Shown: positions 40,601 through 50,180 of the stretch, one piece after another
Layout: every line of letters starts with the position of its first letter
Position numbering within the stretch: position 1 is the stretch's first letter
Notes under the pieces: model-generated
Told to the model about the DNA's origin: nothing
The model's input: the letters and a program-made list of their open reading frames with translations, nothing else
The model's database searches: none
Program-made: the position numbers and the translations under genes
Assembly (NCBI GenBank): GCA_956465555.1
Contig: OY101123.1
Span: 1,798,001-1,862,000, forward strand
DNA from: Nitzschia sp. pyKryTriq1
Taxonomy: Eukaryota > Bacillariophyta > Bacillariophyceae > Bacillariales > Bacillariaceae
Length of the DNA: 64,000 nt
Direction of reading: 5' to 3'

Positions 40601-42896
40601 TGCAACACCGACGCCAGCTTCGACGCTATCAAGTGTCCGATTTGGTCGAAAAGTATTTGGAAGCCCTCTTGTACTTGTCAACCTCCGAGCAGCAGTCTGC
40701 GGAAGTAGAGTACTTGTCGTTTCGACGAATGAAATTGGCAATTCAAGCCATGCCAGTTCTGCTGGGAGGTCAAGTTGGTCTTTGGACGAAATGGGCCAAA
40801 GAATTGGAGAAGTTACCGGGTGCCCTGTTTTTGTTGCGGAGTCATTTGCCGGTGCGGGATCCTATTTTGCCCCCCAAACTGTACGAACAAGTCTTGTTGG
40901 GAATGTTGAAGGAATATGAACGGCTGAGCACGGCCCAAGACGAGCAAGAAGCCGAAACGTCCAGAACCGCCATCGCTTTGGATAAAGAAGCAGCCAATCA
41001 TGTTTTGGAAAGTTTGCTGGCGTGGGGACCCACCAAGGGTTTGAAAGAATATATCAAACTCCTTCAGTACAGTCGGAATCACGGAGACAGATCCGTGATG
41101 GACAGCCTCAAAAAGGCAGAGATCGCTCTCCAGCGACGGTATCTTCAAACTTCGGCAGGGTATCTGAATTTCCCAGCATCACAGATCTCACCGGAAAATC
41201 AGGTCTTGAACCACACCTCTCCGCGATATGACGCCCACAAGGATGATTCTCAAGATTCCCTTTTCCCATTGGATGACATCATGAAGTGGGTCGCTCCAAG
41301 AGTGCCTTTGATTGCCGAAGGCGTGGGAGAGAGCTCTAGTTCAGACGAGGTTCCAAACGATCGAGTATGTCTGGAAACCATGGCGCGTCTGCGAATGATG
41401 GAATGTCGGTACGATCTTGCGTTTCAAGCGTATCTGGCGATCGGCGCTTCGCATTCGCCCCTGTCCATGGAAGACCTCGAACTGAGGGCAACACTAGCGG
41501 TTCAAAATGGATCGTCAAAGACGGATCAATCCGTTCGGATTGATGTCACTAGCTACGAGTTTGTCCTTGGACTTGTCGAAAATCATCACTTGCACCGTCT
41601 GTTGTTGGAACCAGAGTTCATTGTCAAGACCAAACCTGGGGATCCAAAGAAGTATGGGCCCCTCTTTGCCCTTTTTCGTTTAGTTGGATTGACTCGGGCT
41701 GGCCACTTTTTGATGGAACACTGCGTCTCTCCAGAAATCGCAACCTATACTGCCCCCGGCCTGTATTCTTCCATGGACGACTCCAAGGAATCCCAGCGGT
41801 CCGAGACTCTACCCATGGACTTGGTGGCCGCTCAACTAAAATCAAGCCCTGCACTTCAGTATTGGTACCTTCATTTGGTGTTTACGAAAAAGCCTGAACT
41901 CTACGTCAAATTCCCAAACAATGCCATTCCGCCGGACGCGGTTACTGAACTTCATCGGAAGCATTTTCAATTGTGCCTCGAGTTCGCCGGGGAAGCAAAA
42001 GACTCGGCGAAAGCACTATCGGGAACGGAAACTTACAAAGTCGAGTCTGTCACAACGCCATTGTTGTCGTTTCTTAAGGTACGTACGATAAAGATGCGCA
42101 AATCGTTGATCGGCGCTCCTTTTTCTAATCTCTTTTTCTCGTTCGGTGTTAGGCGGCGTTGCCACTTGGGGGCATATCACCAATCGATGCTCGACGACAA
42201 CTGGAAATCTTGCGGAGCGAGGAATCTACTGGCTCGGACGATGACGACGACGATGACGGGGGTAATGGTACGTCGCCAAGCTTTGCACTGGAGTTGGCGT
42301 ATGTTATTGAACACTACAATGATCAAAGCGAGGATGAAGCCATGGCCATCCTCGATTTATTCCTTGAGGGGGCCAAGTCGATCATGCTCGCTGTGGCCTA
42401 TGCCCAACGACAACGGAAGTATTCTTCGAGACTATGGGACAAGCTCATCAACCACTGCTTGTCGCCAAACAAGACCACCCTGGGAGGCGTTTCCGGGGAG
42501 GGAATTCTATTTGGGTCACTCCTGGAGGCTGCTGCATTGTCGGGTGCCGATCTGGCACGTTTGGTAGCTAGTATTCCTCCCGGTATGGTAGTGGAAGGAC
42601 TGCGTCCTCGACTCGTATCAGCAGTGGCAGATTACAGACTAAAAGTGGACATCCATCAAGCAGCATCAGCTGCCGCTTCCGAAGAGCAGATTGTCTTGCT
42701 CCGCGAGGTGGCGCATCGATCTCGCAGAGGTGCTAGATTCATGTTTCTTCAAACAAATCAAACGAAGGCTGACAGTGTGTCGGCTGAAACGAAGGAAGGA
42801 GACGCCATGGACCAGCCCATGACTTTGCCAAAAAATCTTCGACCAATTGAACGACGCGATCGCCACAATCTCTCCCTTTCGCTCCCGTTGCGGTAG
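37603..42896 (+). CDS. VPS41: VPS41, HOPS tethering subunit
   Basis: Exons 37603-42078 and 42153-42896 (74-base intron, phase 0) give 1739 residues. An N-terminal beta-propeller is recognisable despite heavy Ser/Gln/Thr insertions: ATVDVSMDSTGTLVAAIDQG, SIECVTWRGSLVAWADASGM, KLLVAWGDCLMNMDI and CTMAWELDCVAAGVVPLD. The helical half carries MILVSPSDVIKATLSNVDDA, LPVRDPILPPKLYEQVLLGM and PALQYWYLHLVFTKKPELY, the order expected for VPS41 clathrin-repeat region. VPS41 tethers late endosomes and vesicles to vacuoles as part of HOPS. Human VPS41 is about 850 residues, so this is doubled by low-complexity inserts. I see no C-terminal RING cysteines, which animal and fungal forms have. Confidence 0.82.
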
Positions 42897-43058
42897 ACCA
42901 CTAACATAATATCGTAGATTAACGAATGGACGAGTCCATACGTTATTACTATGGGCAATGAAAATGTAAAATAATGCTTGCTTATGAACTTATGAATTGC
43001 GAAGGGATATTTTTAGCAGAAGAATCTCAAAGGAATATGTTTCAAAGATACACGATGT

Positions 43059-43634
43059 CTAAAATCCAGAGCTCTTGATGGTGGTCAGCTGTTGATCCAG
43101 TTCTTGTTGCAATTCGAATGTGTCAATGGGTTCGATCACAAGCATTTCTTGGGTTCTTGTCCGCTGGAATCTCTGTAATTCTCCTTTGAGTGAGCGTAGA
43201 GAGGTGCCTAGCGCTTTTCCAAGCTTTCGTCCTTTTCTTTTCGCAGCTTTTGTCTTGGTGGCGAGCTTGGTGGGATCTACGGTGGACGGCTCCAAAGTTG
43301 CATTCGTAGGTAGCCCGCTGGCACTTTTTCGATACCGGGATCGTCCTCTTCGTCGCGGCGATGATCTTCTCCGCTCCTGTCGCTTTTTCTCCCGCTTTAT
43401 CGCTGGCTGCTCGTCGAAAACGAGACTGATGGCCCCATCCGCTTCCTCTTGAATATTGATTTTGTAGCTAGCTGGTCTGCGCGAACTATCGCAGTCGCCT
43501 TCGTCATCAGAGGAGGATGTGTCACCTGAGCTCGTCCGATCAAATGTTTCCACAGACGATTCGTGAGAAGGTGCGTCCCATAGGCCGAGTTCTTTCAGCG
43601 AGAACGATGCATTGATAGCTCTTATAATCTCCAT
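43059..43634 (-). CDS. Hypothetical basic protein
   Basis: 191 residues, no recognised domain. The N-terminal part holds Ser/Asp-rich DTSSSDDEGDCD; the centre is strongly basic (KREKKRQERRRSSPRRRGR), which may be a nuclear localisation signal; the end (LQQELDQQLTTIK) is a short coiled-coil-like helix. Tail to tail with VPS41, 162 bases between stops. Composition suggests a nuclear or RNA-associated protein, but this is only inference. Confidence 0.5.
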   Translation of the reverse strand: MEIIRAINASFSLKELGLWDAPSHESSVETFDRTSSGDTSSSDDEGDCDSSRRPASYKINIQEEADGAISLVFDEQPAIKREKKRQERRRSSPRRRGRSRYRKSASGLPTNATLEPSTVDPTKLATKTKAAKRKGRKLGKALGTSLRSLKGELQRFQRTRTQEMLVIEPIDTFELQQELDQQLTTIKSSGF

Positions 43635-44432
43635 TATGATTCAATTCCTATGAGTCTCTGTTTCCTCTCTAGAGGTAGCAAGTGTAATATTATTATGATA
43701 ATACCGGTAACCTGGTGACAAAACCTGCTGAAGATCTGTTCATCATACTAATATCGCGTCGTTGTCGTCGTCTAATACCGTCCGAAACGCATCATCCAGT
43801 GGAAGTTTCTTTCCTGGGGGCAGGCGTGACGAGCGCATGCGTTGGGGAACAGCGAGCCGGGTGATACCCCAAAATGGTATAAATGGATATTAACTTCGAC
43901 CGTTGAAAGAATTCCCATGACCGTTGGGAGAAATGGCCACATGATAGTCACACTGATTATTTTTATGATGACACGCGAACTAAATCAATAAAACAAACGT
44001 CAATGTATGATATATAAACATAGAGCATCACCCTTTATTCAAGTCGGTTGGCGTGGGTGTACAGACGTCGCTCCCCCAAATTGAAAATCCAATTTCCCCA
44101 TTTAATTCTCAGATTTTGGTTTTTCTGTCCGTTATCCTTGGTTGGGTCGTCGTCGCGCGGTCGGTCCTGTCGTCTCTATGTGGCACCATTTGGCTAACTA
44201 CAGGTACTGCATGCTCCTTGTTTTCCATGATGACACATGGCCTGAAGCAGAACATAACATAGTACCATGAGCGCGGTACTTGTAATATAGTACAGGTGCA
44301 AGTTTCCAAAGAATAAGCTGGTGATTGGGAGAGCGACGGATTTTTTCTTTTTATAATGTTAGTGTTAGTGCTAGTAGTGTAGTGTTTCCAAGATACTGAT
44401 CTCTACTAGCAGTACATGATCTACAATTACTG
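43635..44432. other. Intergenic
   Basis: No exon or repeat family seen apart from a TACCGGTAA site near 43704. A 69-codon frame at 44053 has no support. Confidence 0.35.
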
Positions 44433-45527
44433 CTACATGCTAATGACTCGCCGTTGCTTTTTGGTAGTGATGCTGCCCGAGTCGCCCTCTCCGCCGGCCG
44501 CCTTTTCCATGGCCGCGTCATCGCCCGACAAGACAGCTTGGACGAGTGCTAATTCTTCCGATGACGACGATGATGATGACGACGACGATGATGACGACGG
44601 GCTGATTCTTTCACGCACCACAATGATCTGTTGCTGTGACTCTTCCCATGCCTGTTGCATTGCCTTGATGCGTCGTTCTTCTTCCGTCAAAGTATGATCT
44701 CCAATTCGTTGCTGTAATTCTTTCGTCAATGCTGTTCGAATGGCGTCTAGTTGTTGTTGTTGTTGTTGTTGTTGTTGATCCTTCTTGTTGGAAGAAAGTC
44801 CTACTGATTTCGTCCAAAACGAAGAGCCCGATGATGATTCATCCTTGTTCTGATGGGGATGGGATAACTCTTGAACACAAGATTCCGCAACTTGTCGAAG
44901 AGTCCCTTCTTGCAACAATTCTCGCATTGCCTCTTGATACGTGTCGTTCAAAGCGGCCACCTCTTGGAGTTCTTGCTCGATTTGTTTCTTTTCTCGCGCC
45001 GTCATGTACAAATTATGTGCCAAGATATAAGCCAATAGTACGGCACCGACATTGATCCACGAATGCTTCTCCCGTTTCAAAGGATCCGTCAAGCGGCGCC
45101 AGACACTTTTGTTCAGTTTGTGTTCCATTCGTTCGGCGGCCCGATCTCGGACAATGTCCAATTCCTTTTGCAGTCGTGCGATTTTCTGCAGTGGATCATT
45201 GCTAATATTGGACAATTTCTCGGCAGTCTTTAAAAATTCTTGCTTGGCCTTGGCGGGGCTTAAAGCAGTGGCAGCAGCACCTGATGTTGCATTAGTATTA
45301 GACGGCGGCGGCGGCGGCAAGGGAGGGAGTGAAAGATCTTTGGGGCCCTTAGTATTGATGGAGCGAGACGAAGAATACCATCGAGTCGACGTCGACGAGG
45401 ACCGTGAAGCGATCGAAATACTGTTAGTTGCAGTATCTGCGGCAATACTTGTACGGGAGGTACTCGTACAGGTCCGGATGATAGACAACGGCACGAAAAG
45501 TCGGCGCCGATGTTGGGAGGAAAGCAT
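44433..45527 (-). CDS. Mitochondrial-type single-span protein with coiled coils
   Basis: 364 residues. The first 60 are Arg/Ser/Thr-rich and lack acids (HRRRLFVPLSIIRTCTSTSR, RWYSSSRS), typical of a mitochondrial presequence. A coiled-coil (LQKIARLQKELDIVRDRAAERM) precedes one membrane span (WINVGAVLLAYILAHNLYM), then a second long coiled-coil (EKKQIEQELQEVAALN) and a Gln-rich linker. The C-terminal part holds a third helix and a poly-Ser run. Likely an inner or outer mitochondrial membrane protein with a scaffold role; no named family. Confidence 0.55.
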   Translation of the reverse strand: MLSSQHRRRLFVPLSIIRTCTSTSRTSIAADTATNSISIASRSSSTSTRWYSSSRSINTKGPKDLSLPPLPPPPPSNTNATSGAAATALSPAKAKQEFLKTAEKLSNISNDPLQKIARLQKELDIVRDRAAERMEHKLNKSVWRRLTDPLKREKHSWINVGAVLLAYILAHNLYMTAREKKQIEQELQEVAALNDTYQEAMRELLQEGTLRQVAESCVQELSHPHQNKDESSSGSSFWTKSVGLSSNKKDQQQQQQQQQLDAIRTALTKELQQRIGDHTLTEEERRIKAMQQAWEESQQQIIVVRERISPSSSSSSSSSSSSSEELALVQAVLSGDDAAMEKAAGGEGDSGSITTKKQRRVISM

Positions 45528-46387
45528 CCTGCCTTATTGTGTATATACTACCTGTACTCTTGTCGTGGCGTCGTTTGGATTTTGGAGGTGCTATCTATCT
45601 GCGACGCTGCGTCTGTGAATGCGTGGTTTCAGTAATACCGTACTTCCACTGTCCGTAGTAGACGACGATCAGGAGAATAATTGGAAGGTAGTCTAGCTAG
45701 GATGAGAGTTCCAATATCAATAATGCGGTACGGTGCTTGTAGGGACCTATTGTTTCCAAAGCACACGTACTTCTCGATAGTTCGTAGTAGTAATGGTATT
45801 AGGTAGGGCTACCGCAGGTTGCACATAGGTACGCGATGAAGGTGCGTCGCTACCCGGCGTACACGTGTACATGTATGCGGCGGCGCCGCCGCATCACATC
45901 CGCCATTCCCCCGCGCCAAGGTCGACGCTATTATGTGGTATTTTGGAGGTGCGCGTACGCCGATTTTCCTCTCGCGCGTTCGTCGTTCGTGAACGTTTCC
46001 AGTTTCCACACGCTACCGGTATTAGCGACTGTTTTGATTCATTCGGGACTTACTTTTTGTTTGGGAATGAATGAGAAAAGTAAGTAGTGGGAAGTAGCGA
46101 AAAACTGAAACGCTTCCGCTTCACACCCCGGCACCACGCATCATAGATCTTCCAAGATTCAAGATGATTCATTCTCGGCAGTTAATAGTAGCACCGCAAG
46201 AATAAGCAGCAGGTCATTATTATAAGCTGGCATTACGTAGATATCGGTATGATGTTAGAGGCGGACTCGCTCGGATGACCCGCCGCGGCCGCGGTATCCT
46301 CGTAAAACTAAAAATTCACAAAACGCACACAAAAAGCCTGCAACAAGAACAAGAACGAAGAACAAAGAACGCCGTTTTAGCAAAATC
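45528..46387. other. Divergent intergenic region with GC palindrome
   Basis: 860 bases between divergent starts. The perfect 20-bp palindrome ATGCGGCGGCGCCGCCGCAT lies at 45875-45894, in a GC-rich island with CACGTG (45863). Short frames on both strands over this island are artefacts of its symmetry. Confidence 0.5.
45875..45894. repeat. Perfect 20-bp GC palindrome
   Basis: ATGCGGCGGCGCCGCCGCAT equals its own reverse complement. It may be a dyad binding site in the shared promoter or a chance product of GGC repeats. Confidence 0.8.
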
Positions 46388-47350
46388 ATGACTGTCATCG
46401 ACCAAGTGATCGAAACAAAACTTGAAGACGAGGAGGATGAGTACAACATTGGCGAAGAGGGATCTTCTCCACCACCAAGAACCACCGAAGATGTGCTGCT
46501 GGCGGCCTGCGACGAGGAGGACGGCACGGAAGTTGCCGGCGGCTCGTACGTCGTCCCCAAGGGTGTAGCCGTGGAAGAATTGAAAAACTACCACGGGCAT
46601 ACCGACCTTCGGGACAAGTGCCCAGAAGCTGTCAATGCGATGCTGAAAGAGAAGGATCTCTTCGATGCCTATGATCGACTCGTCAAGGCACTCACTGACA
46701 AAAATACGCGTGGGCCGCTAGGAAAGTGGAAGGACGCGCAAGTAGTTGGAGTCATTGATCTCTTTCGCGACGACTTTGCTAACAAGCGTGTGAAGGTTGC
46801 CTTTTGTAAGCGCAAATCTGGAAAAGGCAGCTCTCGCTGGCTGGAGTTCATCGATGTGGATGCTGTCGATGGATCCTACGTACCCCAATTTGACTTGGCC
46901 AATTTGTCCGGGCAAGTGATCGAGACTACGTACACCAAACTCAAATTTCCTAACGGCGTTGCAGTTGAAGAGCTTAAACAATGGGGCGGCCGGAAGAAGT
47001 TGAAGGAAAAGATTCCTGTCTATGTAGAGCGAATGCTAGAAAAGCATGAACTCAAAGAAGAGTACGACCAAATGGTTGATCATGTCATTGAAGCCGGAAT
47101 CGGAGCAAATTCCAAAATGTGGAATATTGAAAAGCTCAAGGAGGTACTGGACGTCTACAAGCCAAAATTTGCAGCCAAGGGCATCGATGTTTTTGTCTGT
47201 CACAAGGAGGAGTACATCAGTCACGGTCAATACGGTGGCCACATGGAGTACTATCGCTGGATCGAATTTGTGGATCGTGCAGAGCAACCATCATATTATC
47301 CCCAGCGTGATGCCGAGACTAAGGACGAGGAGAAATGTGTCATGATGTAA
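46388..47350 (+). CDS. Duplicated-domain protein with CaaX box CVMM
   Basis: 320 residues made of two related domains. Domain 1 starts GVAVEELKNYHGHTDLRDK and ends near SSRWLEFIDVD; domain 2 starts GVAVEELKQWGGRKKLKEK and ends YYRWIEFVD. Each reads as helices followed by a strand-rich end. The last four residues are CVMM, a CaaX box whose final Met favours farnesylation, so the protein is probably membrane-tethered in the cytosol. An acidic N-terminus (TKLEDEEDEYNIGEEG) precedes domain 1. The domain itself is not recognised. There is no signal peptide. Confidence 0.65.
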   Translation: MTVIDQVIETKLEDEEDEYNIGEEGSSPPPRTTEDVLLAACDEEDGTEVAGGSYVVPKGVAVEELKNYHGHTDLRDKCPEAVNAMLKEKDLFDAYDRLVKALTDKNTRGPLGKWKDAQVVGVIDLFRDDFANKRVKVAFCKRKSGKGSSRWLEFIDVDAVDGSYVPQFDLANLSGQVIETTYTKLKFPNGVAVEELKQWGGRKKLKEKIPVYVERMLEKHELKEEYDQMVDHVIEAGIGANSKMWNIEKLKEVLDVYKPKFAAKGIDVFVCHKEEYISHGQYGGHMEYYRWIEFVDRAEQPSYYPQRDAETKDEEKCVMM

Positions 47351-47889
47351 TCGATCACACGGGATGGGACACGACGGTTTTGATTCATTCGGGACTCACT
47401 TATTGTGTGGAAGTTGAAAAAAGAATAGTTGATAATATATACTTTGATGTATTGGTTCTAGATGTACATTTTCGCAATCCCTTCGTTGAAAGTACTCTTG
47501 CTATTCCGGACCTAGCCGTTCCCCCCTTCTCATCACATCCGACCCCGCACAGTTAGTGTAGCTCCCCGATATCACCGCTGCGAGGTCTCATCCTACGCCG
47601 CGCTTACTATGTACTTCGAACAAAAAATAATAATGATGATTGATTGATTGATTGATGGATTGATGATTCTTCCTTTTTCATGAATGAATGCCACGCGTCG
47701 CCAATGAAGCGAAAAAGACACGCGCAGAATAAGCGCAAAAGAAAATCATGCGCATATAACATTCTCGCACGCCATAATGACTCTTTGATGACTTTTCTCA
47801 TTCTCACGCAGCATTTTTTGGTTTCTTCGTTTTGGTTGGTTGTAAGCCAACAAACAAACATAAACCAAAAGCTGAGCCATCATCACCAT

Positions 47890-47921
<32 letters not shown>

Positions 47922-47923
47922 GC
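47351..47923. other. Intergenic
   Basis: Contains a TGATTGATTGATTGAT tract near 47639-47656 and the leader of the next gene. No exon supported. Confidence 0.35.
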
Positions 47924-48648
47924 ATGGGGATGGAAGCTCGTCGAAAGCTACCTTCTGGGCCTCTGTCGTCGCCGAGGAGTGGGAGATTTTCGCATCACCC
48001 AAGCGGTTCTCGTTCGCCGACGGGTAGCATTATGGTCATGGTCATCACTACACTGTTGGTCATGCTAGTGGTGGTGCTCTGCGTGGGCCTATTGGAACCT
48101 ACTGGAATCACCATCGACGTACCGATCATGCCTGCTGCTGCTGCTTCATCATTATCGATGAAGAATTGTGATACAGCATCAGCTAGTACGAATCAACGTC
48201 TCCCCCGATCTAATACTCCTAATTCTGCTGCTCCCATCGTCGCTGTTCCTACTATGGATCTGGGGGTGAAACCGGGAAGCAAGGTGATTATCAATATTGG
48301 TTCGAATTTGGATCCGATCGTACCACGTGCAGAATACGATGATCCATGTACAATATCCATAGCCTTTGAGCCTATCCCTTCGGTGCATCACAATATTCGC
48401 AAGCATCCGGCCCTGTATGCCGTTCCCGCCGCCGTCTCGGACCATTCCGGTTGGACGACCATGAATGTTTATAATCGAAATGGTCGAAGCAGTTCCTTGG
48501 GAACCGCCAGGAAGGAGGCCAATTGGAATACGGGTCAACAGAATCATGGCCGCAAAATCGTGCCTCTTTTAGATCTGTTGACCGTTTTACAGACCTTGCA
48601 GCAACCAGCAGCAGCGCCACCATCGGCAACGACAAACAGCGTCGTCGT

Positions 48649-48680
<32 letters not shown>

Positions 48681-49243
48681 TTGCCTCGGGAAAATATCAG
48701 GTTCAGTTTCTCATGACCGACATGCAGGGGTTTGATTTTGCGACCATTTCTTCTGTACCTCCCTCCCTATGGAAGACGGACTTTCCCATACCGCACATAA
48801 TGACGGAAGTCTACTTGGAAGGAGTCAGTAGCTATTCTAACGTTGCCAACGATCTCTGTCGGGATTGGTTACCTTATATGACCAAGGCAGGCTACGTATT
48901 TGAAGGACTTTTGAACGCTTTGGTGTTTGATGGATCGGTCAATCCAGAACCCGGATACGAATCACAAAAGGCGCTGGAGGAGACCTGCCGTCGTCAACAA
49001 CAACAACAACAAAAAGGCACGAAACAAGACGACGGGGTAGTAGTACTAGAAGACAAACTGATGGAACGAGATGCACTGTGGCGCCATTCCTCCCAGCAAC
49101 CTACCCAAAATATTACTGCCACGTATGTTTATCCAAAGCACTCGAAGAAGCAAGCAGGACCCCAATTTGAAGACTCGCAATATCAGGCTTGCAGTACCAC
49201 TACTACTACCACCAGTGGTAGTAGTACGACTACTGGGAACTAA
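47924..49243 (+). CDS. FkbM-type methyltransferase, membrane anchored
   Basis: 439 residues with one N-terminal anchor (IMVMVITTLLVMLVVVLCVG), predicting a type II Golgi protein. The catalytic region has the SAM-binding start KVIINIGSNLDP, acidic end of the second strand SIAFEPIP, then LMTDMQGFDFATI, which corresponds to the FkbM family's K-x-D-x-E-G-x-E segment, and the late IMTEVYLEG. FkbM enzymes O-methylate sugars or small molecules; an extracellular glycan methylase is plausible given the other carbohydrate-modifying genes nearby. A poly-Ser run interrupts the centre and Gln-rich runs lie near the end. The ATG at 47924 precedes the anchor by about 36 codons. Confidence 0.7.
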
Positions 49244-50180
49244 TAGTGAGTATGGTTGTACTACCGCTACTGTTCCGTGGATCTACCCCTACTCCAGTAG
49301 GCAGTCAATCTGAGCGCCAACATGTTACAGCATCCTGTTTGGTGGAGTCCTGGTGTCGTCGTTGCTATTAGCCCTATTCGGCGAATAGAAAAGACGAGTC
49401 ACATTTTTTTCATGATCTCTTTGGCCATGCTGGCGACCACAGTTTCTTTGTCTTCTTGCTGCACTGCGGTGGTGGTCGTCTCTTGAACGAGCTCAACAAC
49501 AAACGCATCGAAAGAAGAGGCCTTCTCCGCCTCCACAGAATATTCTTCCCACGAGCTCGGGCTCGGATCCTTCGGCGCAAGAACAGCATCATGATGGTTG
49601 CCGCCAGCAACCTGTGTCACCGGCTGGATGCTGTACGGACGGTCAAAGACAGCTGTAGTCCAATCATGATCATCCTTGGAAATGACCAGCGGCTTTCCCT
49701 GAAAGGTTGCACGATGATGGTCCTCGGTCGTGCTGCTTCTGTTGAATCGACAAGCTTGCCTTCCAATTATTTTGACGCAAAATATAGCCGCTGGAAAGCA
49801 CAGAGACGCGACAGACATCAATAATACAGGTGGCACTGCTCAAGTCGACGTTCAAAATGCGTCCTCTCGAAGAAATATAATGACATGCGATCCAGTGATG
49901 CTGTGACCACATAAAATTCTTGCTTCGTTTCAAATAGATATTCTCGCAGCTCGATACCCGCCGTTGCTTATTCTACTAGATCTTCAATCTTCTCTACTAG
50001 AGTAGTTCCATTGCCATTTGGGCAATCAGTTTGCCAGCTCCCGCGATCCGCAGTACGCGCGTAGTCAAGCTATTTCTATGAAGAGAAAACGTCTACATTA
50101 CAAAATAATAACGTCAGAAAGCGCTTGGAGTCACGAGCAAACTTTCGTCCGAGGATCTAGAGGAAGGAAGAGAGAAGCGA
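49244..50180. other. Intergenic with gene fragment
   Basis: Between the FkbM-type gene and the fusion gene. Holds the fragment at 49336-49752 and a TCTACTAGAGTAG palindrome near 49992. The frame at 50018-50320 overlaps the next gene antisense and is not real. Confidence 0.4.
49336..49752 (-). pseudogene. Fragment of the glycosyltransferase-sulfotransferase gene
   Basis: Matches about 51105-51505, the linker between the two enzyme domains (NRSSTTEDHHRATFQGKPLV, EEYSVEAEKASSFDAFV), retaining a partly open frame but lacking both catalytic domains. It is 430 bases past the intact gene's stop, same strand. Confidence 0.82.
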
